Assembly (NCBI GenBank): GCA_021734325.1
Contig: JAIPJF010000006.1
Span: 1-35,691 of the forward strand
DNA length: 35,691 nt
Direction of reading: 5' to 3'
Origin: Fidelibacterota bacterium
Lineage (GTDB): Bacteria; Fidelibacterota; UBA8477; JABMPR01
Under the pieces are notes generated by a model. It saw only the letters and a program-made list of their open reading frames with translations. It did no database searches and was not told the origin of the DNA. This document shows positions 8,652 to 15,955 of this stretch, piece by piece (within the stretch, counting starts at the first letter, position 1; each line of letters opens with the position of its first letter). A program made the translations under genes and the position numbers.

Positions 8652-9023
8652 TTACGGCTGGATATTTTTTAAGTTATGGAATATATAGCCTGCTCCTATT
8701 AGCAATCCAGAGACAGCCGGTATGATGAGGTAGATCGAGTAGTTCTTATCCCAAATGACACTTATGAAAACCATGGTAGATCCGAATATATATATCCCAC
8801 TCGTCGCCACACCCAGGATCTTTGCCCATGAAAGGTTTTTGAAAATCCCAATTCCACAAATAATGGATAGCGGCCCTGTTAGCAGGACATCAGCCCAGGG
8901 TATCCATACCTTAATCAATTGACTCTGATTAAAAATACTTCCATCTCCCCAGGTGTAGCCTCCCCCAACAATGGCAAAGATGCCCGTCAGGATAAACAGA
9001 TTTCCATATAACTTATTCATCAT
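8652..9023 (-). CDS. Small four-helix membrane protein of unknown function
   Basis: From the ATG at 9023 (or the next codon, 9020) this is a 123-residue protein with about four hydrophobic segments: 'LFILTGIFAIVGGGYTW', 'WADVLLTGPLSIICGIGIF', 'ILGVATSGIYIFGSTMVFISVIW' and 'IYLIIPAVSGLLIGAGYIF'. The frame stays open further upstream to 9194, but that stretch is charged, unlike a membrane protein, and overlaps the neighbouring LOG gene, so I reject the longer form. The ribosome site is weak. It converges on the LytTR regulator and lies 64 nt after the LOG gene in the same direction. I do not recognise the family. Confidence 0.65.
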   Translation of the reverse strand: MMNKLYGNLFILTGIFAIVGGGYTWGDGSIFNQSQLIKVWIPWADVLLTGPLSIICGIGIFKNLSWAKILGVATSGIYIFGSTMVFISVIWDKNYSIYLIIPAVSGLLIGAGYIFHNLKNIQP

Positions 9024-9087
9024 GATATATCCATATATAGTAGAGTGTCTATATTTGCTACTTGTGAGACATATTGATTTTGGAAAC

Positions 9088-9798
9088 CTAAAAGTTCGGC
9101 ACCATTTCCTGACGGAATTTCGCGAAGAAACGGGTGATCGAGTCCATGGCTTCCTCAGCTGAGTCCACCACCCGGAACAGTTCCAGATCCTCACTATTTA
9201 TGTAGCCTTCAGCGAGGGCTCGCTCCTTCAGCCATTCCACCAGATTTGCCCAATAGTCCCGACCAATCAGTAAAATGGGAAAGCGAGGCGTCTTACCGGT
9301 CTGGGAGAGGGTGAGGGCTTCAAACAATTCATCCAGTGTTCCCAGTCCACCAGGGAAGGCGACAAAAGCCTGTGAATATTTCAGGAACATCAGCTTGCGT
9401 ACAAAGAAATATCTAAAGGTGATGTTCTTGTCTGAATCTAAATAAGCATTGTTGGACGCCTCGAAGGGTAGTTCCACGCCGACACCGGCTGATGCGCCAC
9501 CGATTTCCTTGGCACCTTTATTGGCTGCCTCCATGATACCTGGGCCACCACCAGTGATAACACTCAATCCCTCCCTGGCCAGAAGGTTGCCCAATTCGTA
9601 CGCGATCTTGTAATAACGGTCATCTACCTTTGTCCGGGCGGATCCAAAGATGCTCACCGACGGGCCGATTTCGGTCAAGACATCAAAACCTTCCACAAAC
9701 TCTGCCATGATACGAAAGACCTGCCAGGAATTTTTTGATTTTACTTCACTCCAGGTTTTTTTCTCAAATTTACGTTCCACTCTTTCATCGACATTCAT
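9088..9798 (-). CDS. LOG-family (lysine decarboxylase-like) Rossmann protein
   Basis: This 236-residue protein belongs to the LOG/YvdD family, whose characterised members release the base from nucleoside 5'-monophosphates (cytokinin riboside monophosphate phosphoribohydrolases). The nucleotide-binding and active-site motifs 'GGGPGIMEAAN' (about 83-93) and 'PGGLGTLDE' (149-157) are intact, and 'RYFFVRKLMFLKYS' is typical of the longer, type II-like form. I start it at 9798 because a strong GGAAGGAG site sits 7 nt upstream and because this ATG overlaps the TGA of the preceding gene as ATGA (4-nt overlap, translational coupling). The ORF is open further upstream but that part is not needed. The natural substrate is unknown; family annotation as 'lysine decarboxylase' is historical. 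Confidence 0.9.
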   Translation of the reverse strand: MNVDERVERKFEKKTWSEVKSKNSWQVFRIMAEFVEGFDVLTEIGPSVSIFGSARTKVDDRYYKIAYELGNLLAREGLSVITGGGPGIMEAANKGAKEIGGASAGVGVELPFEASNNAYLDSDKNITFRYFFVRKLMFLKYSQAFVAFPGGLGTLDELFEALTLSQTGKTPRFPILLIGRDYWANLVEWLKERALAEGYINSEDLELFRVVDSAEEAMDSITRFFAKFRQEMVPNF

Positions 9799-10679
9799 TT
9801 CGTAGCTCCTTCCAGGGCGAATTGTGCGGCTTTCATTAAACATTTGCTCGTCGTCGTGGCTCCAGTGATGGCATCCACATCCGGAGATTGATGTTCCAGT
9901 ATCCGGGGTAACACGCCTTCGGCATACCGGGCATAAGGACTATCCCGGTTCTCAATTACCTGCACATCAACAAGCCGATTTGCTTTGACAACAACTTCAA
10001 GGACATAATGAAAACCGGCATAGGAGGCACTTCCCTGATATCTGCCATCAGCAATTCCATCAAGATCAGGGCTGCTGATCTCCATGTTCCGGTAGGATTC
10101 AAGATCATAATAACCCAACACCGCAAAACCGATGCTCACAATCACAGCAAATCCAGTGAGGAACAGAATGGTCCTCCTTTTTAACTCATAGCGCTGTTCT
10201 CGCTGCCCCCACGGTCTAAAGATGGTGATTGTGATCAGGATGATGAAAACAGCCAATAACACAAAAATCACTGGACTGATCCTCCCGGCTGCCACCAGGT
10301 ACTGTGGATCCAGATGACCGCTGGTTCTCGCCGCATCGGACATGGCCACCATGCCATTTATAGCCGGCCCCAACCAGACCCACACCAGAAAAAAGGCCGT
10401 CAAGGTCCCCACCCATTTCCCAATTACCCACCAGTGTTTGGTCAAACCCCAGTGGGTAAAAACTGAATAAATCAGGCCAGTCGCAACAATTCCATAGAAT
10501 GAAAAGGTGATAACCGTGTTGAATATTTTGAAAATTGAATAGTTGGCAATAAACAGGCCCTTGCCATCCAGTCCTGATATCCTGCTGATCGCAAAGATGG
10601 AGATCAGGCCACCGATCAAGGTAGCAATGAAGACAATGTGGATGACTCTTAACCAGCGTCTTGCCGTTTTCTCTAGCAT
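9795..10679 (-). CDS. Multi-spanning membrane protein with C-terminal FMN-binding domain
   Basis: This 294-residue protein has five hydrophobic segments across its first about 195 residues (for example 'HIVFIATLIGGLISIFAI', 'VITFSFYGIVATGLIYSVF' and 'TILFLTGFAVIVSIGFAVL'). The C-terminal extracytoplasmic FMN_bind domain (about 210-290) ends with 'DAITGATTTS'. This matches the Dxx(S/T)GAT pattern in which a threonine (about Thr275) is covalently flavinylated by ApbE in NqrC, RnfG and related proteins. It probably passes electrons across the membrane; the partner is unknown and no ApbE gene is in the window. The start at 10679 is chosen for its AAGGA site 8 nt upstream; the frame continues a further 16 codons. 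The stop overlaps the LOG gene start as ATGA. Confidence 0.82.
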   Translation of the reverse strand: MLEKTARRWLRVIHIVFIATLIGGLISIFAISRISGLDGKGLFIANYSIFKIFNTVITFSFYGIVATGLIYSVFTHWGLTKHWWVIGKWVGTLTAFFLVWVWLGPAINGMVAMSDAARTSGHLDPQYLVAAGRISPVIFVLLAVFIILITITIFRPWGQREQRYELKRRTILFLTGFAVIVSIGFAVLGYYDLESYRNMEISSPDLDGIADGRYQGSASYAGFHYVLEVVVKANRLVDVQVIENRDSPYARYAEGVLPRILEHQSPDVDAITGATTTSKCLMKAAQFALEGATK

Positions 10680-10848
10680 GCAGAATTCCTTTTTTAGTAT
10701 CAGCATGAAGTGTACATATTTTTTCAACCTATTTCTGCTATTTTTTCAGTCTTTTGACTTGGTCATGTTAAATGCCGTATTTACTTGCTGCGAGATCGCA
10801 AAAAAGTCAGATTTGAGGGGCAATTCATTCAAAAGGAGTTCACATTAA

Positions 10849-11334
10849 ATGGAAGTTCAGATTCTTATCACCGGGGGGACCTTTGATAAAGAATACAACG
10901 AAATTAACGGCCAATTATTTTTCCAGGATACACATTTGAAACAAATGCTCGCACAGGGTCGTTCGCACCTCTCAGTTAGTCTTCGTAGTCTGATGCTCAT
11001 TGACAGTCTTGAGATGAGTGATGAAGACCGTGAGATCATTCTCACTCACTGTAAAAAATGCAGCGTAGATCGAATCGTGATCACTCATGGCACAGATACC
11101 ATGGTGGAAACAGCCAAATTTCTGGCCGAGCGCATCAATAACAAGACCATCATTCTTACCGGGGCCATGATCCCCATCGTTTTTGGAAGCTCTGACGGGC
11201 TCTTTAACATGGGAGCCGCTCTGGCATTTGCCCAAACCCTGGAACCAGGTGTTTATGTTGCCATGAATGGACTATATTTTCATCACGACAATGTCAGGAA
11301 GAACAAAGCCAAGGGATTATTTGAGACTTTATAG
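10849..11334 (+). CDS. Single-domain L-asparaginase-family protein
   Basis: The protein has 161 residues, about half the usual 320-350 of asparaginases, and corresponds to the N-terminal catalytic domain only. Both catalytic threonine regions are present: 'ITGGTFDK' at the N-terminus (nucleophile Thr near 11) and 'THGTDTMVETAKFL' (Thr-Asp dyad). 'TIILTGAM.P', 'SDGLFNMGAAL' and 'GVYVAMNG' are also family signatures. A frame-preserving stop and a new gene 9 nt later show that it is not simply cut by a frameshift, because no C-terminal asparaginase-like residues follow. Short asparaginase-domain proteins of this size exist in other bacteria to my knowledge. The activity may be asparaginase, a related amidohydrolase, or lost. 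An AAGGAG site lies 10 nt before the ATG. Confidence 0.85.
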   Translation: MEVQILITGGTFDKEYNEINGQLFFQDTHLKQMLAQGRSHLSVSLRSLMLIDSLEMSDEDREIILTHCKKCSVDRIVITHGTDTMVETAKFLAERINNKTIILTGAMIPIVFGSSDGLFNMGAALAFAQTLEPGVYVAMNGLYFHHDNVRKNKAKGLFETL

Positions 11335-11343
11335 GAGACTATC

Positions 11344-11637
11344 ATGAAACTTAAAAAACTGATCACCATTCTGCTTGTCCTCATCATCTGCCTTGCTCTG
11401 CTCTCAACCTGCATGCCCAATGCGGAGTCGGCCATGAATCCAAAACCGGCTGGATTTTTCAAAGGGGTATGGCATGGCTGGATCGCCCCCCTTTCCCTCA
11501 TCGTTGGATTTTTTAATGATACCACACGTGTTTATGACCCAAACAATACAGGCTGGTGGTATGATTTTGGTTTCTACATGGCAGTCATCAGCGGGTTTGG
11601 CGGCTTGTCCCTGGCCAGGAGAAAACAAAAAGACTAA
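11344..11637 (+). CDS. Small exported or membrane protein, possible lipoprotein
   Basis: This 97-residue protein has a hydrophobic N-terminus ('LITILLVLIICLALLSTC') whose 'LSTC' is a near-match to a lipobox, although Thr at -1 is unusual. The body is glycine- and aromatic-rich ('GFFKGVWHGWIAPLSLIVGFFND'), with a second hydrophobic segment ('FYMAVISGFGGLSLARRK') and a basic end. It starts 9 nt after the asparaginase-like gene with an AGGAG site. I do not recognise a named family. Alternatively it is a two-helix membrane protein whose first helix is uncleaved. Confidence 0.75.
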   Translation: MKLKKLITILLVLIICLALLSTCMPNAESAMNPKPAGFFKGVWHGWIAPLSLIVGFFNDTTRVYDPNNTGWWYDFGFYMAVISGFGGLSLARRKQKD

Positions 11638-11654
11638 TCCTCGAGGGGTCAGCT

Positions 11655-12068
11655 ATTAAAAACTATTTTGTCGATACCGATCGTTTTCTGATCCTTTCTA
11701 CCAGAAGAGTATGGTTCTTATGTATTTCCGTATGTGCATTCTTCCTTACTGAGATAGGTCGGTTTTATCTCCGGCCTCTGGTTCGTGAACATCGCTGGAA
11801 TGATCATGGACTCACCGAATCTATTGGCAACTCGGGTGGTATCATTGTGCAGATCTTTTTCACACTGTCAATATTAAACCCCGATAAGGTCCGGTCATAC
11901 AGACTGGCAGTTTTTCTGGCTGTGGGATACATCATTTACGAGATCTTACAGACCATCCTCCCTCGGGGCACCTTTGACTGGATGGATATTTTGGGGACCC
12001 TGTATGGTCTGGGGATATCAATATTGATCCTGAGTTTGCTCTGGAGATTAAACGTATCCCAGTATTAG
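11655..12068 (+). CDS. Small membrane protein with apparent ATT start
   Basis: The frame is open from 11565 to the TAA/TAG region ending at 12068. It contains no ATG or TTG, and its first GTG (11847) would cut off the first membrane helix. An ATT at 11655 lies 6 nt after a GAGGGG ribosome site (11643-11648) and 17 nt after the preceding stop. From there the 137-residue protein has three to four helices ('VWFLCISVCAFFLTEIG', 'GGIIVQIFFTLSIL', 'AVFLAVGYIIYEILQTIL', 'ILGTLYGLGISILILSLLW'). The 'FDWMDILGTLYG' segment recalls VanZ-like membrane proteins. The coding style of the whole frame is convincing. CTG at 11688 is a less likely start. Function unknown; likely in the same transcript as 11344-11637. 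Confidence 0.62.
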   Translation: MKNYFVDTDRFLILSTRRVWFLCISVCAFFLTEIGRFYLRPLVREHRWNDHGLTESIGNSGGIIVQIFFTLSILNPDKVRSYRLAVFLAVGYIIYEILQTILPRGTFDWMDILGTLYGLGISILILSLLWRLNVSQY

Positions 12069-12135
12069 TATCTCCCCTTCCTGATCATTCAGGGAATCCT
12101 GTTTGATTTTCTTCAATTCCTAGCATATTGATACT

Positions 12136-13056
12136 ATGAAGATTCGTGTAAAAGAACTTACGACCATTGGTCCGACCATCCATTCAGCTTTTAGTGCCCT
12201 TCCCTTTCAACGAGATGAAGGATCAGGCTCAACACTTCTTAAACCGGTTCTGGCCTATCAATCTCCCTCCTGTATCAAGATCGTTGGGAATATCCATAGC
12301 TTTATCCAGGCTCAGGATCGCAAACAGCCCACGGTTCCGGCCTATCTTATCGAAGATTCGGAGAGTACGCTGGAACTGCTCCAGCTGATCATTGAGTATT
12401 ATCACCCCATGAGCCTGATGGACAAAGCCCTGCTCACCCGGGCAGCCCTGGATCTCGGTCTGCCGCGATCAGCCTTTGCTGAAAGTCTCCTGCCCCTGTT
12501 GGAACTGGCGCCCCGGGAAAAACTGATTGATCAGGTCCTGTATCTACTGGATCTGCCCCTTCAGCTTCAGACCTTTATCGTTGACAAGGAGCTCAGCCTG
12601 AAACGGGCCTTGATCTTTCAGCGGGCTGAGCCACATCTGGATTGGGTGACCCGCTTTATCGACAATCTCAAGATCGGTATCAATATGACGGCTGAGATTA
12701 TTCAGAATATATGGGAGCTGGCCTCCCTGGATGATGTTGATTTCAAATCGAAAGCAGTTGAATTGGGTCTCTGGGAAATGGCCGACACTGTGTATGATGA
12801 CAATCGGCTGGCGGTCATGGAGATCAGACAAAAGATCAATGCTGCCCGCTATCCAACATTGACGAAGGCTGGTGAAGACCTGGCTGATGAGCTGGCTTCT
12901 GTAGAACTCCCTGCCAAAGTCAGGGTTAAATGGGATCCCCAGTTCGAGGAGCAGGGTCTGAACATTGCCTTTCATGCCCGGAATGAAGATGAACTCGACG
13001 CTGTACTTGAAAAACTGGCCACCAATAAATTCAAAAACCTCTTTAAGAAGATATAA
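12136..13056 (+). CDS. ParB-like protein with degenerate N-domain
   Basis: The protein has 306 residues. Residues about 35-80 align by eye to the ParB/Srx N-terminal fold: 'LLKPVLAYQS', then 'IKIVGNIHSFIQA', then 'TVPAYLIED'. Here the CTP-binding 'GERRxRA' motif of true ParB is replaced by 'GNIHSFIQA'. Residues about 95-175 resemble the ParB/KorB helix-turn-helix, with 'LTRAALDLGLPRSAFAE', 'LIDQVLYLLDLPLQLQ' and 'KELSLKRALIFQ'. Residues about 230-306 are charged and of unknown fold. The next gene (SPL-like radical SAM) begins at the base right after this stop, so the two form a tight pair. Role in DNA binding is likely by family; partitioning is unlikely, as no parA is nearby and the nucleotide motif is missing. 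Confidence 0.72.
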   Translation: MKIRVKELTTIGPTIHSAFSALPFQRDEGSGSTLLKPVLAYQSPSCIKIVGNIHSFIQAQDRKQPTVPAYLIEDSESTLELLQLIIEYYHPMSLMDKALLTRAALDLGLPRSAFAESLLPLLELAPREKLIDQVLYLLDLPLQLQTFIVDKELSLKRALIFQRAEPHLDWVTRFIDNLKIGINMTAEIIQNIWELASLDDVDFKSKAVELGLWEMADTVYDDNRLAVMEIRQKINAARYPTLTKAGEDLADELASVELPAKVRVKWDPQFEEQGLNIAFHARNEDELDAVLEKLATNKFKNLFKKI

Positions 13057-14247
13057 ATGAAAGAACCAAAGATCACCCGGATCATCGTTGATGAGAAGGT
13101 TGCCGATCAGAAATTGGTCGAACGTTACAAGCAGAACAATCCCCAGGCTGAGGTCATCAAGATAGACCTGACGGATGAGATCAAGGAGTCCATGTTCAAT
13201 CAGGAACCCACTCCGGCCAAGCGGGACATCCTCCTTACAGAGAAGCAGGGGCACACGGTCAAACAGTGTCCCGGTACAGACCGGACCTATCGCTGTTGTA
13301 ATTATCACGTGATCAATCAAACCAGCAACTGTCCCATCGACTGCACCTATTGCATTCTGCAATTCTATTTGAATAATCCGGTAACGACGGTCTATGCCAA
13401 CACGGAAAAACTCCTGACCGAGGTAAAGGACAAGATCGCCACCCAGCCGGATCGCTTTTTTCGGATCGGGACCGGTGAACTCTCAGACAGTCTGGCTTTT
13501 GATTCGTCCTCAGAATATTCGAAGGACGTGGTGGAATATTTTGCCAGCTTGCCAAATGTCCTGCTGGAGCTCAAGACCAAGTCCAACAAGATTGAAAACC
13601 TGCTGGAGCTGGATCACAAGGGGCATACAGTTGTTTCCTGGTCGGTCAATCCCCAGGTGATCATCGATGCGGAAGAGCACAAGGCGGCCTCTCTGGATGA
13701 GCGACTGGAAGCCCTGGCCCAGGTTCAGGCGACGGGGTACAAGATCGGGTTTCATTTTGATCCCCTCCTCTATCATGAGGGCTGGGAGCGGAATTATCCG
13801 GATCTGATCCGCCAATTGTTTGCCGTGGTTGACCCCAAAAATGTGGCCTGGATATCCATTGGTTCTCTGCGTTTCCCACCGGAGATGAAGGAGAAGGTGC
13901 TGGAAAAATTCCCCAGGTCCAAGATCATGTTTGCCGAGTTGATCCGTGGGATGGATGGCAAGATGCGTTACCCTAAGCCCTTGAGATTGGATATGTACCG
14001 CACGGTCTACAACACCTTGCGAGAGGTGGGTGGCCAGGATCTGTTTATCTATTTCTGTATGGAATCGGCGGAGATCTGGGAGCGGACCATGGGCTGGAGT
14101 CCGGAAAGCAACGAGCATCTGGACTTTCTGTTTGCCAGTAGTCTGTATAAACAATTTCCTGGATTGATGAAATCGGTCCCGCAGCGCGTTGATTACGATA
14201 ACGGTATCCCCCTCCATCAAGAAAAGGCTGATATTCCCGGCTTTTAA
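13057..14247 (+). CDS. Spore photoproduct lyase-like radical SAM protein
   Basis: The protein has 396 residues. The radical SAM cluster motif CX3CX2C is Cys92, Cys96 and Cys99 ('CPIDCTYC'), preceded by 'QCPGTDRTYRCCNYH', as in the SPL/COG1533 group. 'FRIGTGELSDSLAFD', 'LELKTKSN', 'VVSWSVNP' and 'IGFHFDPLLYHEGWERNY' are other conserved blocks. The block that in Bacillus SPL carries the hydrogen-donating Cys141 ('ACTSD') reads 'GTGELSD' here, without cysteine. True spore photoproduct repair by the same mechanism is therefore doubtful. The organism shows no sign of sporulating in this window. The gene starts directly after the ParB-like gene's stop codon, suggesting a joint role with DNA as target. 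The N-terminal about 70 residues are charged. Confidence 0.87.
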   Translation: MKEPKITRIIVDEKVADQKLVERYKQNNPQAEVIKIDLTDEIKESMFNQEPTPAKRDILLTEKQGHTVKQCPGTDRTYRCCNYHVINQTSNCPIDCTYCILQFYLNNPVTTVYANTEKLLTEVKDKIATQPDRFFRIGTGELSDSLAFDSSSEYSKDVVEYFASLPNVLLELKTKSNKIENLLELDHKGHTVVSWSVNPQVIIDAEEHKAASLDERLEALAQVQATGYKIGFHFDPLLYHEGWERNYPDLIRQLFAVVDPKNVAWISIGSLRFPPEMKEKVLEKFPRSKIMFAELIRGMDGKMRYPKPLRLDMYRTVYNTLREVGGQDLFIYFCMESAEIWERTMGWSPESNEHLDFLFASSLYKQFPGLMKSVPQRVDYDNGIPLHQEKADIPGF

Positions 14248-14261
14248 TCAAGAATGACTAC

Positions 14262-14825
14262 ATGTTTTATTTCGACAAAATTACACTGAACACAGAACGC
14301 TTATTGCTTCGCCCACTTCAGCATGGAGATGCCCAAGCCCTATTCAAAATCTTCTCAGATCCTGAGGTCATGCGCTACTGGAGTTCAAGACCCTGGACCT
14401 CCATGGATCAAGCATACGAGAAAATAGCTTACGACCAAGCTGCATTAAAGACTGGCGCATCCCTAATTTTGGGGGTCGAGCGAAAAACGGACAAACTGCT
14501 TATTGGGACCTGCTCCCTATTTGAGATTAACGAACAATGCCGGCGGGCAGAGATCGGCTATGTTCTGAGATCAGATTTATGGGGTCAGGGCTATATGAAT
14601 GAGGCCCTGTATACCCTCGTGAATTGTGGATTCTCAGATCTCAATTTAAATCGTATTGAAGCGGACATTGACCCACGGAATCACGCATCGGCAAAATCCC
14701 TGCAAAGACTCGGATTTACCAAGGAAGGTTACCTGCGTGAACGCTGGATTGTTGAGGGAGAGATTTCTGATACTGAATTCTATGGATTGCTCCAATCTGA
14801 ATGGATCAAAAAGTCAATTAACTAG
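14262..14825 (+). CDS. GNAT acetyltransferase, RimJ/RimL-like
   Basis: The protein has 187 residues, typical of the RimJ/RimL/RimI-type acetyltransferase_3 family. The N-terminal strand 'TERLLLRPLQHGDAQALFKIFSDPEVMRYW' is a clear signature. The acetyl-CoA binding region reads 'IGYVLRSDLWGQGYMNEAL', with the usual R/Q-x-x-G-x-G/A site changed to 'LWGQGYM'. 'NRIEADIDPRNHASAKSLQRLGFTKEG' is the C-terminal signature, and 'ISDTEFYGLLQSEW' closes the fold. The substrate is unknown; ribosomal protein or small-molecule amines are possible. It lies 14 nt after the SPL-like gene and ends just before a strong terminator. Confidence 0.92.
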   Translation: MFYFDKITLNTERLLLRPLQHGDAQALFKIFSDPEVMRYWSSRPWTSMDQAYEKIAYDQAALKTGASLILGVERKTDKLLIGTCSLFEINEQCRRAEIGYVLRSDLWGQGYMNEALYTLVNCGFSDLNLNRIEADIDPRNHASAKSLQRLGFTKEGYLRERWIVEGEISDTEFYGLLQSEWIKKSIN

Positions 14826-14834
14826 TTTGAACGA

Positions 14835-14873
14835 AAAAAAAGACCCCGACATAATTGCCGGGGTCTTTTTTAT
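14835..14873 (+). terminator. Strong bidirectional intrinsic terminator
   Basis: GACCCCG (14842-14848) pairs with CGGGGTC (14859-14865) around a 10-nt loop. It is flanked by an A-run before and a T-run after, which pair to lengthen the stem. It sits between the converging GNAT and tonB-like genes and should stop both. Confidence 0.92.
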
Positions 14874-14892
14874 TTTATAAGGATTATAAGGA

Positions 14893-15540
14893 TTAACCGT
14901 TCTTCAGTCTAAAGACCACAGGAACGGATATTCTAACGGTAACAGGTTTATCACGTTGATAAGCCGGCTTCCACTTTATCGTCTTGATGGCATCCATGGC
15001 AGCTTCATCCAGACCAGTCTTCGGGATACCCTTAAGGATGACCGTTTCAACTACTCGTCCATCTTTACCAATGGTCGCCTGGACAATCACCGTACCTTCA
15101 ATACCTGCCTCCCTGGCAATTTCAGGATAAATAACTGCCTTCTGAATCGCAGCATAACCACCCATGGGCTCCGGTGGCTCATCATACGCGATGAAAATGA
15201 CATTGCTTTCAGGTGGTGGTGGTGGTTCGCTCAAAATTTCAAAATCTTCCAGATCCGTCTCTTCAATGGTGAAATCTTCGTCAATTTCCTCATCTTCAGA
15301 TTCAATTGGAATTGAAGGGCGTGCCGGCGGTGGTGGCTTATCGAATTGTTGGGTCTCCGGTGGAATCTCAATGTTTTCGATGGGAGCTACAAACTCCTCC
15401 TGCTTGATTTCTTCAACCACAAATTTTGGAAAGCTGTAAAGGATGATAATAAAAAGGCCCAATACTATCATGGCACCGATCTCAAGGAATTTCCTGTGTT
15501 GCAGCTTAATCGAGACATGAGGATATTGTTGTTCTAGCAT
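14893..15540 (-). CDS. tonB: TonB-family energy transducer
   Basis: This 215-residue protein has a single N-terminal membrane helix ('MIVLGLFIIILYSF'). A proline- and acid-rich periplasmic spacer follows ('PPPPARPSIP', 'EDEEIDEDFTIEETDLEDFE', 'PPPPPESN'). The C-terminal TonB domain (about 130-213) shows 'YPEIAREAGIEGTVIVQATIG' and 'LDEAAMDAIKTIKWKPAYQRDKPVTV'. It transmits proton-motive energy from the ExbBD-like motor to outer-membrane partners, none of which is in this window. It is the last gene of the set exbB-exbD-exbD-tonB, with 4 nt separating it from the preceding stop. The symbol rests on family and context; specificity is unknown. Confidence 0.9.
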   Translation of the reverse strand: MLEQQYPHVSIKLQHRKFLEIGAMIVLGLFIIILYSFPKFVVEEIKQEEFVAPIENIEIPPETQQFDKPPPPARPSIPIESEDEEIDEDFTIEETDLEDFEILSEPPPPPESNVIFIAYDEPPEPMGGYAAIQKAVIYPEIAREAGIEGTVIVQATIGKDGRVVETVILKGIPKTGLDEAAMDAIKTIKWKPAYQRDKPVTVRISVPVVFRLKNG

Positions 15541-15544
15541 AATC

Positions 15545-15952
15545 CTACTCCCTCGGTTTTGCTGAATAATTGAGCTTCAGTGCAGACGCCTCACGCAATT
15601 CCTGGTGAATGTCTGTGATGATTGCCATTTCTGTCTGTCTATCTGCTTTCAGAGAAACAGTCAGCTGTGGATCAGCAACTACCTTTTCATACATGATGGT
15701 ACGAATTTTTCCCATATCGACAATTTCATCATCGATGGAAATCGTACCTTCAGACGTGGCCCAGATATGGGAAACGTGTTTATTTCCTTCCAGCTTGGCG
15801 ATCTTCTTAGCTTCAGGCAGGATCAGTTTAAGACCTTGAAATTCACGTAAAACCGTAACAACCATAAAAAAGATCAGTAGCATGAAGATAATATCGGGCA
15901 AAGAGGAGGTTGGGATCCCTGCTTCAATTTTCATTTTTCGTTGTAATCGCAT
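15545..15952 (-). CDS. exbD: ExbD/TolR-family protein (second copy)
   Basis: The protein has 135 residues. After a short cytoplasmic N-terminus, the helix 'LPDIIFMLLIFFMVVTV' contains the conserved proton-path aspartate of ExbD/TolR. A periplasmic domain of about 90 residues follows, with 'DPQLTVSLKADRQTEMAIITDIHQEL', matching ExbD. It starts 3 nt after the stop of the first exbD copy, so they are translationally linked. The two copies are clearly different sequences, which argues for a heteromeric ExbD pair, as is common in FCB bacteria, rather than a recent duplication. Confidence 0.94.
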   Translation of the reverse strand: MRLQRKMKIEAGIPTSSLPDIIFMLLIFFMVVTVLREFQGLKLILPEAKKIAKLEGNKHVSHIWATSEGTISIDDEIVDMGKIRTIMYEKVVADPQLTVSLKADRQTEMAIITDIHQELREASALKLNYSAKPRE

Positions 15953-15955
15953 GAT

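Noticed and set aside
9024..9194. Longer N-terminus for the small four-helix membrane protein
   Set aside because: The extra 57 residues overlap the LOG gene out of frame and are basic and tryptophan-rich, unlike the rest. The ATG at 9023 begins directly at the first helix.
11847..12068. A 73-residue version of the small membrane protein starting at GTG 11847
   Set aside because: It has no ribosome site and loses a convincing first helix, while the open frame upstream has good coding character.
12544..13362. A 272-codon open frame on the minus strand
   Set aside because: It is opposite the ParB-like gene and the start of the SPL-like gene. It reads through both and has no recognisable domain or ribosome site.
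13510..14220. A 236-codon open frame on the minus strand
   Set aside because: It lies wholly inside the SPL-like gene, opposite strand. Its translation has no signature and the SPL-like gene has clear family motifs throughout.
14874..14900. Short tandem ATAAGGATT repeat next to the tonB stop codon
   Set aside because: Only two copies of nine bases in an AT-rich gap; not enough for a repeat array or attachment site.
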